DNA of 64,000 bases, from the NCBI GenBank assembly GCA_021730225.1, contig CP072532.1:517230-581229 (forward strand), written 5' to 3'. Positions 19,315-30,328 of the stretch are shown here, one piece after another (position 1 is the stretch's first letter; each line of letters opens with the position of its first letter). The notes beneath the pieces were generated by a model. The model was given only the letters and a program-made list of their open reading frames with translations, searched no databases and was not told where the DNA came from. This DNA comes from Candidatus Vesicomyidisocius sp. Agig_15_S12 (GTDB lineage: Bacteria; Pseudomonadota; Gammaproteobacteria; PS1; Pseudothioglobaceae). A program made the translations under genes and the position numbers.

Positions 19315-20688
19315 ATGAATATTTCACAATCAATTTTTAAAGCTTATGACATCCGGGGTATTGTTAAGCATGACTTAACTCCTGAGAATGTCAAACTTCT
19401 CGGTTTAGCAATTGGAAGCGAATCTATTTCTAAAGATGAACGTAATATTGTTATTGGTCGTGATGGTCGACTCAGTAGTCTTGATTTAATGCAAGCTTTA
19501 ACAGAAGGCCTTAAAAAAAGCGGATGTCATATTGTAGATATTGGCATGGTAGCAACTCCTTTAGTATATTTTGCAACGCATACTAAAGTTAGTACTTCAG
19601 GTGTAATGATTACAGGTTCACATAATCCACCAGAATATAATGGTTTTAAAATAATAATTGCGGGAGAAACACTCTCAGGTGAACGTATTCAAGCGCTTTA
19701 TCAGCGTATTCAAATTAGTGATTTTTCCTCAGGTCATGGAACTTCAATTAAAGCGAATATTGAACAAGATTATATTAAACGTATTACTAATGATATTAAA
19801 TTAAACAAGCCATTTAGTATTGTTGTTGATGCGGGAAATGGCGTTGCAGGTAATATTGCACCAAAACTATTTGAACAATTAGGTGTTAAAGTAACAAAAT
19901 TATTTTGTTTGGTCGATGGCAACTTTTCTAATCACCATCCTGACCCTTCTAAACTTCATAACCTTAAATATATTATTAAAGAAGTAAAAAATACAGGCGC
20001 AGACATGGGCTTTTCCTTTGATGGTGATGGTGATAGATTGGGCTTGATTGACAACAAAGGAAATGTAATCTGGGCAGATAGACAAATGATCTTATATTCA
20101 AGAGATATTCTCAAGCGTAATAAAGGTGCCAAGATTGTTTTTGATGTTAAATGTTCATCACTATTACCCAAAGACATTATTAAACATAGTGGCGAGGCAA
20201 TTATGTCACGCACAGGGCATAGTTTTATTAAAGCTAAATTAAAAGAAACTGGTGCAGCACTTGGTGGAGAGATGAGTGGACATATTTTCTTCAAAGAGCG
20301 TTGGTATGGTTTTGATGATGCGCTTTATACAGGCGCTAGGTTACTTGAAATTCTATCAAAAACAAAAAAAACTTGTGCCGAAATATTTTCTGAATTACCT
20401 AATAATGTCAATACACCAGAAATTAATATTCATTTTGACCAACAAGGCGAACAATTTAATGTCATGAATAAATTAGCTAAAAATGTAGACTTCCCTAATG
20501 CAAAAATTACCACTATTGATGGTATTCGTGTTGACTATGACAATGGCTGGGGTTTAATTCGACCTTCTAATACCACTCCTTGTTTGGTCTTGAGATTTGA
20601 AGCAGATAGTCAAGAAGTGTTAAATGAAATTCAAGCAAGATTCAGAATTTGGCTAAAGAGTAACAACATTTCTACTCAATATTTTTAA
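19315..20688 (+). CDS. manB: Phosphomannomutase / phosphoglucomutase
   Basis: A 457-residue alpha-D-phosphohexomutase of the AlgC/ManB group, interconverting hexose 6- and 1-phosphates for surface polysaccharide precursors. The phosphoserine loop TGSHNPPEYNG has S102, the metal loop is DGDGDR at about 238-243, the sugar-binding loop is GGEMSGH, and the C-terminal phosphate loop is RPSNTTP. Its length and loop sequences fit the bifunctional AlgC-type enzyme rather than GlmM. Divergent from rseC with 56 bases between starts. Confidence 0.92.
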   Translation: MNISQSIFKAYDIRGIVKHDLTPENVKLLGLAIGSESISKDERNIVIGRDGRLSSLDLMQALTEGLKKSGCHIVDIGMVATPLVYFATHTKVSTSGVMITGSHNPPEYNGFKIIIAGETLSGERIQALYQRIQISDFSSGHGTSIKANIEQDYIKRITNDIKLNKPFSIVVDAGNGVAGNIAPKLFEQLGVKVTKLFCLVDGNFSNHHPDPSKLHNLKYIIKEVKNTGADMGFSFDGDGDRLGLIDNKGNVIWADRQMILYSRDILKRNKGAKIVFDVKCSSLLPKDIIKHSGEAIMSRTGHSFIKAKLKETGAALGGEMSGHIFFKERWYGFDDALYTGARLLEILSKTKKTCAEIFSELPNNVNTPEINIHFDQQGEQFNVMNKLAKNVDFPNAKITTIDGIRVDYDNGWGLIRPSNTTPCLVLRFEADSQEVLNEIQARFRIWLKSNNISTQYF

Positions 20689-20990
20689 TAATAGGAGATT
20701 AGTAACAGTTAGAGTCTCATCTAACTAAGAAGACTGGAAGTTAAAGATATACCAATTTTTTTGATAAACTAACATTATGTATAGATATTAATTAGAGTTA
20801 TGCATAAATATTAAGAGGTGTGTAAATACAATTACAGATAGATAATATCTCGTCTATACCGGAACAATCTCATAAATATATACAACCAAAATAAAAATAA
20901 ATATCTAATTAAATAAAATTTCTCTAGAAATAGACAAAAACCACCCAAACCCTAATACTATTTAGTGATATTTTTAAAAAACTTCCATTA
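20689..20990 (+). other. Gene-free stretch
   Basis: 302 bases between the converging phosphomannomutase and mgtE genes. A small inverted repeat, GTTAGA and TCTAAC, at 20708-20713 and 20720-20725 is too weak to call a terminator. Nothing else is seen. Confidence 0.4.
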
Positions 20991-22159
20991 CTAAACAATT
21001 AACGTCGCTAAAGATAAAAAAGATAAAAAACCAACAACATCAGTAATTGTCGTCAAAATAACACCCCCGGCAAGTGCCGGGTCAATTTTAAATTTAATTA
21101 GTAATAATGGTAAAAATGCACCTGAAAAAGAAGCAAAAATTAAATTAACAATAATAGCCAACGCAATCACTAGGCTTAGCATAAAATCTGTAAACCAAAT
21201 ATAAGTTACCCCGCTAATGATTAAAGACCAGAAAATACCATTTAAAACCCCAATTACCATCTCTTTATTCATTAATACTTTAATATTAGTATCTGTTACC
21301 TTGCCTGTTGCTATACCACGTGTTACCAAAATAAGCGTTTGTGTACCAGCAATACCACCCATTGATGCCACAACTGGCATTAAAATTGCTAATGCAATTT
21401 TTTCTTGTAAAGTAGCTTCAAAAAGACTGATAAAAAATACAGCAATAAAAACTGTAATTAGATTAATTCCAAGCCAAATACTACGATGCTTAGCACTTTG
21501 TATAATAGGAGAAAACACGTCCTCCTCTTCATTCAGACCAACCATCGACATAACCGAATGTTCAGCTCCATCTCGAATGATATCAACCATATCATCAATG
21601 GTTATACGGCCTATAAGATGATTACTCTCATCAACTACAGGAGCAGATATTAAGTCCCCTTGTTCGAACAGCCTGGCTACTTCATTATCAATAGTAGTGG
21701 CTAGAATAGGTTTTAATTTTTTGTTCATGAGTAGATTAATATCTTGTCCAGCCTCATTAGTTAATAAAGTAGAAATATAAATAGAGCCCAGGTATTGATA
21801 AGATTTATTAACCACAAATACTTGATCAGTATTAATCGGCATTTCTTTTAACAAACGTAAATAACGAATAACTGCACCTACTGTCATGTTACTACGTATG
21901 GTAATAATATTAATATTCATTAAACCGGCAGCAGAATCTTTAGGATAAGATAGAACTAGTTTTAGGTGATTTTTATGTTTATAATCCAAAGTTAATAATA
22001 AGTTATGTAATTTTTTATTACAGGCAAATTAGGCATAACATTAGCTAAATTATACATATCCAAGGCTTCTATAGTCTTGACAATATCAACAACATTCATC
22101 TTACTTAGCAATTGAGATTGAACATTCTTATTCAAATATTTAATAAAATTACCTTTAAT
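20991..22159 (-). pseudogene. mgtE: Magnesium transporter MgtE, broken by frameshift and N-terminal loss
   Basis: The open part (20991-21989, opening at TTG) encodes 332 residues: the end of the N domain (LSYPKDSAAGLMN), two CBS domains (about residues 30-150) and the five-helix Mg channel domain to the normal C-terminus. The missing N-domain piece is present just upstream in another frame, reading LNKNVQSQLLSKMNVVDIVK...LANVMPNLPV; the switch falls at a run of six A at about 22012-22017. Before 22159 a stop is met, so about 80 more N-terminal residues are gone. MgtE channels import Mg; the N and CBS domains sense intracellular Mg. Slippage at the A run or a constitutively open truncated channel is possible, but pseudogene is the safer call. 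Confidence 0.7.
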
Positions 22160-22202
22160 TCTTTAAATCAATATTTAACCAAATTTAAATCCTATCTTTA
22201 GG

Positions 22203-22330
22203 TGGTATACTTTCTAAAAAACGAAACAAATGCAACCAGGGGGAGTAGCCCAACAAGATAAGGTATTGCCTCTTTATATCTTAAGCCCTATAAAAACTTT
22301 ATTAATTTCTGAAGGCAATCTTTAAACGAA
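22203..22330 (+). promoter_or_regulatory. Promoter plus candidate riboswitch-like leader, orphaned
   Basis: An extended -10 element (TGG then TATACT at 22206-22211) is followed by a GC-richer leader. GGGGGAGTAGCC at 22239-22250 and GGCAATCTTTAAA at 22314-22326 resemble the two conserved strands of the yybP-ykoY (manganese) riboswitch. Between them AAGATA and TATCTT near 22255-22282 could pair. The closing stem is not convincing and no gene follows on this strand; hpf runs the other way from 22706. Most likely the leader of a deleted gene. The family assignment is tentative. Confidence 0.3.
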
Positions 22331-22397
22331 GTATTTTTCAACTTCTGACATCAATATTACTATTATTTATTAAACAAAATAAATATTTAAATAAAAC

Positions 22398-22706
22398 TTA
22401 TATTGTTATTAGTTTTTTTCTATGGTTGTTTAATTTTTCTTTATGTTTTCTAATTTGAACATCTAATTTGTTAACCATTTGATCAATAGAGTTGTACATA
22501 TCAAAACTTTCTGCTTTTGCAAATAAATCTGCACCACTAACATGGATTATTGCCTCGGCTTTTTGTACATCTTTTTTAACTTCTAAAATCATATTAATGT
22601 TAATTACTTGATTAAAATGATGTTTTATTTTATTTAATTTTATTAACGAATGTTGTTTAATTGCTTCGGTAATATCAAGATGATGACCAGAAATATTCAA
22701 CTGCAT
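22398..22706 (-). CDS. hpf: Ribosome hibernation promoting factor (HPF/YfiA family)
   Basis: A 102-residue protein of the short HPF/RaiA family that binds the 30S decoding region and stabilises idle ribosomes. MQLNISGHHLDITEAIKQH at the N-terminus, the KLNKIKHHF segment and the A.I.VSGADLFA.AES.DMY..ID...KLD.Q..KHKEK pattern are diagnostic. It stands alone here, not beside rpoN as in enterobacteria. Start supported by an AGGAG-like site (TAAGGAGTATAT) upstream. Confidence 0.92.
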   Translation of the reverse strand: MQLNISGHHLDITEAIKQHSLIKLNKIKHHFNQVININMILEVKKDVQKAEAIIHVSGADLFAKAESFDMYNSIDQMVNKLDVQIRKHKEKLNNHRKKLITI

Positions 22707-22819
22707 ATATACTCCTTAAATTCCTTAAAAAATAATTTATATTAAAATTATACTTTAATATAAATTATAAAATAATTTATACACATTTAAGACAAAAACC
22801 TTAAATCTTATTTAAAGTG

Positions 22820-22825
22820 TATAAT
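22820..22825 (+). promoter_or_regulatory. -10 element of the 22862 gene
   Basis: TATAAT at 22820-22825, 37 bases before the ATG; the preceding bases (GTG) resemble an extended -10 but are offset by one position. No strong -35 was seen. Confidence 0.45.
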
Positions 22826-22861
22826 GCCGACGTTTACTTACTTACTATTCAGGAGATAAAA

Positions 22862-23065
22862 ATGATTGCAACAAGTCAACATTCTAACGAATTAAGCGCT
22901 AAAAGAATTATATTACAAAATACTTTCAAAGCTCATACACAAGTCAATGGTTTTTCTTATAAAGATTGGATTAACCCGCCAGCAGGCTCTTTTTATGAAG
23001 GATACAAAAAAGAATTAGATGAAATTAATAATGAAATGGCGCCACCATTAACTTACCAGTCATAA
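22862..23065 (+). CDS. Small conserved-looking protein of unknown function
   Basis: A 67-residue soluble protein starting at ATG 22862 behind a strong AGGAG ribosome site. It has its own promoter-like -10 and a strong terminator, which argues for a real, separately transcribed gene. No signal peptide, membrane segment or motif I recognise. It ends with MAPPLTYQS. Function unknown. Confidence 0.7.
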   Translation: MIATSQHSNELSAKRIILQNTFKAHTQVNGFSYKDWINPPAGSFYEGYKKELDEINNEMAPPLTYQS

Positions 23066-23077
23066 ATGATTTTCTGA

Positions 23078-23123
23078 TTAATAATAAAAGCTTAGTTTAG
23101 AGCTTTTATTATTAATTGTTTTG
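23078..23123 (+). terminator. Rho-independent terminator after the 22862 gene
   Basis: A perfect 15-base stem (23078-23092 with 23101-23115) with an 8-base loop, followed by AATTGTTTT. The stem is AT-rich apart from its AGCT core, as expected in this genome. It lies only 17 bases before the argD ATG, so argD must be transcribed by read-through or from an unseen promoter. Confidence 0.75.
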
Positions 23124-23132
23124 GTAGTCATA

Positions 23133-24290
23133 ATGTCCTATTTAATGTCAAACTATACTCCACTTAAGGTCACTTTTGTCAAAGGTATGGGCTGCTATCT
23201 GATAGACGACAAAGATGAAAAATATCTAGACGCACTTTGTGGTGTTGGTGTTGTTGGTCTGGGACATTGTCATCAAGACATTACAAAAGCTATTCAAACA
23301 CAAGCTGCTAATTTACTACATACTAGCAATTGGTATCATATCCAGAACCAAGAAGATTTAGCTAAAAAATTATGCCAATTATCTAACATGGATAAAGCTT
23401 TTTTTGCCAATTCTGGTGCTGAAGCAAATGAGGCAGCTATTAAAATTGTTCGTTTACATGGCCATGCTAATCATATTAACAACCCAACCATTTTAACTGC
23501 TAATAAAAGTTTTCATGGACGTAGTATGGCAACACTTTCAGCCACTGGAAATCCTAAAATACAAGAAGGTTTTACACCATTAGTTAGTAAATTTATCTAT
23601 TTTGACTTTAATAATATTAAAGCAATTAAAGCCCATGAAAATAACAACAATATTGTTGCAGTTATGCTTGAACCTATTCAGGGTGAAAGCGGTATTATCA
23701 TTCCAGATAAGAATTACCTGAACCAAGTTCAAGAAATTTGCAATAATAATAATTGGTTATTAATTCTTGATGAAGTACAAACAGGCATAGGTCGTACTGG
23801 TAAATTATTTGCGCATTATTACAACAATATAACACCAGATTTATTCACTTTAGCTAAAGGACTTGGTAATGGTATGCCTATTGGCGCTTGCCTTGCAAAA
23901 GGAAAAGCGTCACAATTACTAACGCCTGGCACACACGGTTCCACCTTTGGTGGAAATCCACTGGCTTGTAAAACAGCACTTACTGTATTGGAAATTATCG
24001 AAAAAGACAACATATTAGATAATGTTTTAGTAATGGGTGAATACATAACATCTAGTTTTAGAAACAAACTTAAAAATTCAAACAAAGTATTGGAAATTCG
24101 CTCAAAAGGTTTAATGATTGCTATTGAATTAAACCAAGACTGCTCTACTCTTTTACAAAAAGCATTAAATAACAAACTTTTAATTAATATTACTGGTCAA
24201 ACAATACGTTTACTTCCACCCTTAATCATTAATCAGTCTGATGCTGATATTCTTATTAATAAAGTTAGTAACTTGATCAATACTTTATAG
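23133..24290 (+). CDS. argD: Acetylornithine aminotransferase
   Basis: A 385-residue class III PLP aminotransferase that makes N-acetylornithine in arginine synthesis and can also serve as succinyldiaminopimelate aminotransferase. [12 protein letters not shown], the [13 protein letters not shown] block and the [13 protein letters not shown] lysine segment (near residue 240) are present. ATG 23133 is preferred to the TTG at 23121, which lies at the foot of the terminator. argF follows after 13 bases, so the pair is an operon. Confidence 0.94.
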   Translation: MSYLMSNYTPLKVTFVKGMGCYLIDDKDEKYLDALCGVGVVGLGHCHQDITKAIQTQAANLLHTSNWYHIQNQEDLAKKLCQLSNMDKAFFANSGAEANEAAIKIVRLHGHANHINNPTILTANKSFHGRSMATLSATGNPKIQEGFTPLVSKFIYFDFNNIKAIKAHENNNNIVAVMLEPIQGESGIIIPDKNYLNQVQEICNNNNWLLILDEVQTGIGRTGKLFAHYYNNITPDLFTLAKGLGNGMPIGACLAKGKASQLLTPGTHGSTFGGNPLACKTALTVLEIIEKDNILDNVLVMGEYITSSFRNKLKNSNKVLEIRSKGLMIAIELNQDCSTLLQKALNNKLLINITGQTIRLLPPLIINQSDADILINKVSNLINTL

Positions 24291-24303
24291 GCAGGAGATA
24301 CCT

Positions 24304-25203
24304 ATGATAAAACACTTTATTAATCTTAATGATTTATCAAATTATGACTTAACTCAAATCATTAAAAATGCAATTACACTAAAAAAACAGTATAAATCTG
24401 GTAAAATTAATAATGTATTAAAGCATAAAACATTAGCCATGATTTTTGATAAATCTTCTACACGAACGCGTGTTTCTTTTGAAGCCGGGATGACTCAACT
24501 AGGTGGTCGTGCCCTATTTTTATCTGATAAAGATATTCAATTAGGGCGGGGTGAACCAATCATCGATAGTGCAATTGTGATTAGCTCAATGGTTGATGCT
24601 ATTATGATACGTGTCTCTTCTCATGAGGATATTCAAACCTTTTCAAAACATTCTTCTGTACCGATTATTAATGCGTTATCTGATGAGTCACATCCCTGTC
24701 AACTATTAGCTGACATGATGACTTACCAAGAATACAAAGGTTCTATTGCTAATAAAACCGTAGCTTGGATTGGCGATGGAAATAATATGTGCCACACTTA
24801 TATACAAGCAGCAAAAAGTTTCAACTTTGAACTTAATATTGCCGCCCCTAAAAACTATCAACCAGATCAAAGTTTTATTGAAAAATATGCTAACCACATT
24901 CATTTATTCACCGATATTAAAAAAGCATGTAAAGAGGTTGATTTGATAGTAACTGATGTTTGGGCAAGTATGGGGCAAGAAACTGAACAAATAAAGCGTG
25001 AAATTGCCTTTAAAGACTTTCAAGTCAATACAGTCTTAATGTCAAAAGCCAAACCAAGTGCTGTATTTATGCATTGCTTACCTGCACACCGTGGCAAAGA
25101 GGTTTCTGCCAACGTAATTGATAGTAATCAAAGTTTAGTTTGGAGTGAAGCTGAAAATCGATTACATGTACAAAAAGCATTACTATTATATTTACTAAAT
25201 TAG
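24304..25203 (+). CDS. argF: Ornithine carbamoyltransferase
   Basis: A 299-residue enzyme forming citrulline from ornithine and carbamoyl phosphate. The carbamoyl-phosphate motif STRTR is at 52-56, HPCQ and the ornithine loop D.WASMGQE are present, and MHCLPAHRG lies near residue 258. The length is typical for the catabolic-unlike biosynthetic form. ATG 24304 has a GGAG site. Its last 4 bases overlap the convergent queH stop. Confidence 0.96.
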   Translation: MIKHFINLNDLSNYDLTQIIKNAITLKKQYKSGKINNVLKHKTLAMIFDKSSTRTRVSFEAGMTQLGGRALFLSDKDIQLGRGEPIIDSAIVISSMVDAIMIRVSSHEDIQTFSKHSSVPIINALSDESHPCQLLADMMTYQEYKGSIANKTVAWIGDGNNMCHTYIQAAKSFNFELNIAAPKNYQPDQSFIEKYANHIHLFTDIKKACKEVDLIVTDVWASMGQETEQIKREIAFKDFQVNTVLMSKAKPSAVFMHCLPAHRGKEVSANVIDSNQSLVWSEAENRLHVQKALLLYLLN

Positions 25204-25892
25204 ACATTCTTAGAACTTTCCATTGTTTGTTGATAAAACTTAACTCCACATTCTACTTTTTCTCGCCTACAAGACACACGCCAACGATTAGTATCACGCA
25301 GCGAATAAACACAACCACAATATTCTTGTTGATAAAATTCTTCACGTTTAGATAATTCTAGCATTCTACTTGATCCGCCTTGCTTTCGCCAATTAAAATC
25401 CCAATAACAAATATTTTTAAATAACTGTGTTGCACGTATACCACAATTATTAATTTGATTTATATCTTTCCAACGTGAAATACCAAGTGTTGAAGAAATT
25501 AAGTTAAAACCATGGTCCTGGGCATATTGAACTGTAACTTCAAAACGCATATCAAAACAAGTAGTACAACGCTTGCCGCGTTCTGGTTCATGTTCTTGAC
25601 CTCTAGTACGATCAAACCAAGTATGACAGTCATAATCTGCATCAATAAATAGCATGTTAAGCTTTTGTGCAAAACGCATATTTTCCTCTTTGCGTAATTC
25701 GTATTCTTTTTTTGGGTGAATATTAGGATTATAAAAAAAGATAGTAGTGTCGATATTTGATACTGCTAAAGCTTCCATAATTTCCCCAGAACAAGGGGCA
25801 CAACAAGAATGCATTAGCAATTTAGTTTCACCATTTGGTGTAGTCAATTTAGGGCGTTTATAACCTAACAGACTATAATCTACTTGAAACAT
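25200..25892 (-). CDS. queH: Epoxyqueuosine reductase QueH
   Basis: A 230-residue protein of the DUF208/QueH family, which reduces epoxyqueuosine to queuosine in tRNA and is not related to the cobalamin-dependent QueG. The cysteine set is intact: HSCCAPCSG (C30, C31, C34), [10 protein letters not shown], and YCGC near the C-terminus. [12 protein letters not shown] and TLGISRWKD are further family signatures. queE of the same pathway is at 45621. It overlaps the unknown gene upstream by 13 bases, suggesting translation in one operon. Confidence 0.93.
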   Translation of the reverse strand: MFQVDYSLLGYKRPKLTTPNGETKLLMHSCCAPCSGEIMEALAVSNIDTTIFFYNPNIHPKKEYELRKEENMRFAQKLNMLFIDADYDCHTWFDRTRGQEHEPERGKRCTTCFDMRFEVTVQYAQDHGFNLISSTLGISRWKDINQINNCGIRATQLFKNICYWDFNWRKQGGSSRMLELSKREEFYQQEYCGCVYSLRDTNRWRVSCRREKVECGVKFYQQTMESSKNV

Positions 25893-26299
25893 TGTTTAAC
25901 TTTTTTTAGTGTTTCCCAGGTTTCACGTTTGAGTTTCCCGTTAGTCAAAACATTACTTGGGTGATGGATGTAAAAATGGTGTATTGAAGATGGCTTTAAG
26001 CCTACATCCATCAATAATACCGTTTTTGCATTATACTGATTAAGTGTTTGATCTAGATCATTAATATTAATACTAATATATTTAATATCAGATTTTTTAA
26101 GTCCAATAGCGCCTAACATTTTGAATAAAAAGTCTTGACTCTTACCCGTTTGACAAAATGAAGAAGAATTTTTAGTTTCAATTACTAAACATTGTGTATC
26201 AATCTTTAGAACGTTTAAATCTTGATTCTTTGCTGGAATATATAAAAACTCAGGTATAGCAAACACCTCTAAATAACGAGATCTTAGAGATTCATTCAT
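25880..26299 (-). CDS. Unknown protein, possibly HolD-like (DNA polymerase III psi)
   Basis: A 139-residue protein without signal peptide or membrane segment. The outline (N-terminal R..YLE.F.IPEFLY, a central LL..ML.AIGL helix, then [20 protein letters not shown] at the end) resembles the reduced uracil-DNA-glycosylase-like fold of some HolD/psi-type proteins and the HPS..L.N...KR..W..L tail of family 4 UDGs. No UDG catalytic or cluster residues are visible, so enzyme activity is unlikely. Overlaps leuA by 4 bases and queH by 13. The HolD link is tentative. Confidence 0.55.
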   Translation of the reverse strand: MNESLRSRYLEVFAIPEFLYIPAKNQDLNVLKIDTQCLVIETKNSSSFCQTGKSQDFLFKMLGAIGLKKSDIKYISININDLDQTLNQYNAKTVLLMDVGLKPSSIHHFYIHHPSNVLTNGKLKRETWETLKKVKQCFK

Positions 26300-27831
26300 A
26301 TTTGAGGATGCGCCTTATTAGTTACAGTCAATACCTTATTTAAACCATGAACATAAGCTTTTGCACTAGCAGTAATAATATCAGTATCAACTCCTTGTCC
26401 ATTAACAATACTACCGTTATACTCTAAACGAACGTTCACTTCGCCAAGCGCATCTGTACCTTGAGTAACATTTGAAACAGAATATAATTGAAGGTTTATT
26501 TTGATATTCGCCAATGAATTAATTGCACTAAAGGTAGCATCTACTGCACCTGAAGTATTAGCCGTTGCTGTTTTCTTTTTATCATTAATAAATAATACAA
26601 CAGTTGCCGTATTTTTCTCATTCGTTTCTGTACATACCTTCAAAGACACTAGTTTAATAGCTTCATCATAGGACTCTGTTTGTGTTTCAGATACTAGCGC
26701 TTGTAAATCTTCATCGAAAATTTCATGTTTTTTATCAGCTAGTTCTTTAAAACGTCTAAAAGCATCGTTAAGGCTTCCCTCATCATTGAATTCAACACCT
26801 AATTTAGCCAGTCTGGCCTTAAACGCATTGCGACCTGAATGTTTACCTAATACTAATTGATTAGCATTCCAACCAACATCTTCAGCACGCATAATTTCAT
26901 AAGTCTCTCGATGTTTAAGAACGCCATCTTGATGAATACCAGCCTCATGAGAAAAGGCATTTGCACCAACAATTGCCTTGTTAGGTTGTATAATAAAACC
27001 TGTCACACTTGAAGCCAAACGTGAAGCTGATAAAATATGCATGGTATCAATATTGGTATCACAGTCAAAAATATCTTGGCGGGTTCGTACTGCCATAACC
27101 AGCTCTTCTAATGATGTATTACCTGCACGTTCGCCTAAACCATTAATGGTACATTCAACTTGCCTTGCACCATTTAGTACAGCAGACAATGAATTGGCTA
27201 CTGCTAAACCCAAATCATTATGACAATGTGCTGAAAAAATAGCTTTGTCAGAATTTGGTATACGTTCAATTAAAGATTTAATTGTTGCACCAAATTGGTG
27301 GGGAATATTGTAACCTACTGTATCAGGAATATTAATAGTTGTAGCGCCTGCTTTAATTACAGCCTCAATAATATAGCACAAAAAATCCTCATCTGATCGA
27401 CCTGCATCTTCTGGTGAGAATTCTATATTATCTGTATACCGATTGGCTCGCTTAACAGCACGAACCGCTTGTCCTACTACCTGATCAGGAGTCATTTGCA
27501 ATTTCATCTTCATATGAATATTAGAAGTGGCAATAAAAGTGTGAATACGAGATGCATTAGCGCCTTTTAATGCCTCGCCTGCACGATCAATATCTTTATC
27601 AAGCGCTCTAGCCAGTGAACAAATAACCGAATTTTGTACCATATTAGCCACAGCTTGTACGGCTTCAAAATCCCCTTCTGATGCAATAGCAAAACCTGCT
27701 TCAATAACATCTACTTTCATTTTCTCCAACACTTTAGCAATACGTATTTTTTCATCCTTAGTCATAGATGCACCAGGTGATTGTTCACCATCACGAAGAG
27801 TTGTATCAAAAATAATTAGTTTATTAGTCAT
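26296..27831 (-). CDS. leuA: 2-isopropylmalate synthase
   Basis: A 511-residue enzyme condensing acetyl-CoA and 2-oxoisovalerate, the first step of leucine synthesis. [15 protein letters not shown] at the N-terminus, [23 protein letters not shown] and HEAGIHQDG mark the HMGL-like TIM barrel; residues about 390-505 form the LeuA allosteric dimer domain that binds leucine. Full length, so feedback control may be kept, unlike IlvA in this window. Starts after a 28-base palindrome and follows pssA on the same strand. Confidence 0.97.
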   Translation of the reverse strand: MTNKLIIFDTTLRDGEQSPGASMTKDEKIRIAKVLEKMKVDVIEAGFAIASEGDFEAVQAVANMVQNSVICSLARALDKDIDRAGEALKGANASRIHTFIATSNIHMKMKLQMTPDQVVGQAVRAVKRANRYTDNIEFSPEDAGRSDEDFLCYIIEAVIKAGATTINIPDTVGYNIPHQFGATIKSLIERIPNSDKAIFSAHCHNDLGLAVANSLSAVLNGARQVECTINGLGERAGNTSLEELVMAVRTRQDIFDCDTNIDTMHILSASRLASSVTGFIIQPNKAIVGANAFSHEAGIHQDGVLKHRETYEIMRAEDVGWNANQLVLGKHSGRNAFKARLAKLGVEFNDEGSLNDAFRRFKELADKKHEIFDEDLQALVSETQTESYDEAIKLVSLKVCTETNEKNTATVVLFINDKKKTATANTSGAVDATFSAINSLANIKINLQLYSVSNVTQGTDALGEVNVRLEYNGSIVNGQGVDTDIITASAKAYVHGLNKVLTVTNKAHPQI

Positions 27832-27897
27832 TCAAGCTTCCTAGTTGGTTTATTTAAATTTACAAATTGGAGAGCAAAATTTTTCAATAGTGCGCAG

Positions 27898-27925
27898 ATA
27901 ATTATTGCCATATGGCAATAATTAT
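27898..27925. promoter_or_regulatory. Perfect 28-base palindrome between pssA and leuA
   Basis: The sequence equals its own reverse complement over 28 bases, with TTGCCATATGGCAA at its core, 67 bases upstream of the leuA start. There is no U-run on the leuA-strand side, which argues against a simple terminator of pssA. It could be an operator, an mRNA-processing hairpin or a weak terminator. Confidence 0.6.
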
Positions 27926-28005
27926 AATAAAAACAAAGGAATGTTTTCTATAGAAGAATAAAATGTAAATTGATTAATCATTATGAGGACAATTATAAAG
28001 GAAAC

Positions 28006-28752
28006 TTAACCTTTTAAATGATGTTTTTTTAAACGACGTTTTTTTCTCACTTCAACCATTGTTGTTAACAATCCAGAGAGTGCATAAATAAAAAAGAAAA
28101 CAAATAAAATAGCACTAGGCTCTAAAGTAATAACAATAATAATCAATGTAGCAAATAATAATAATTTAAATGATGATCTACCCTTTAAATTAATTTCTTT
28201 AAAGCTATTGTAGCGAATATTACTAACCATTAACACACCAGAACCAACCAGAATAATCCAACTAGCTAAAATTAAGTTTTGATCATAACCAGTGACGCCA
28301 ATCATTTCTTTAGTCCAAACTAAACCTGCAATTAATGCTGCAGCAGCTGGAGAAGGCAAACCCTGGAAATAACATTTATCTTCAATACCAATTTGTGTAT
28401 TAAATCGAGCCAGACGAAGTGCACCTGCAGCTACATATACAAAAGCACCTAGCCAGCCAATCTTACCTAAATCAGACAGTAACCAAAAATACATTAATAA
28501 TGCAGGAGCTACGCCAAATGAAATCATATCAGCCATAGAATCATACTGTGCGCCAAATTCACTTTGAGAATTAGTTAAACGAGCCACACGTCCATCAAGT
28601 CCATCCCATAACATAGCAATAAATATTGCAATAGCAGCGTCACTATATTGGCTTTTAGTGGCAAGAATAATGGCAAAAAAACCAGAAAATAAACCAAATG
28701 TCGTGAGAATATTTGGTAGTAAATAAATACCTCTTTTTGTTTTTCTTTCCAC
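28006..28752 (-). CDS. pssA: CDP-diacylglycerol-serine O-phosphatidyltransferase
   Basis: A 248-residue integral membrane enzyme that makes phosphatidylserine, precursor of phosphatidylethanolamine. The CDP-alcohol phosphotransferase motif D.LDGR.AR......FG...DS..D is intact (WDGLDGRVARLT, then SEFGAQYDSMADMISFG). About seven hydrophobic segments and a strongly basic C-terminal tail (KKRRLKKHH). It sits between ilvC and leuA, the common proteobacterial order ilvIHC-pssA-leuA. Confidence 0.93.
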   Translation of the reverse strand: MERKTKRGIYLLPNILTTFGLFSGFFAIILATKSQYSDAAIAIFIAMLWDGLDGRVARLTNSQSEFGAQYDSMADMISFGVAPALLMYFWLLSDLGKIGWLGAFVYVAAGALRLARFNTQIGIEDKCYFQGLPSPAAAALIAGLVWTKEMIGVTGYDQNLILASWIILVGSGVLMVSNIRYNSFKEINLKGRSSFKLLLFATLIIIVITLEPSAILFVFFFIYALSGLLTTMVEVRKKRRLKKHHLKG

Positions 28753-28802
28753 TATATGTTATTCGCTAAAACGTCTAAATAGCTTATACGTTTATTAAAT
28801 GA

Positions 28803-30324
<1,522 letters not shown>

Positions 30325-30328
<4 letters not shown>

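Noticed and set aside
21217..21621. 134-codon plus-strand ORF
   Set aside because: Antisense shadow of the well-conserved MgtE channel and CBS domains.
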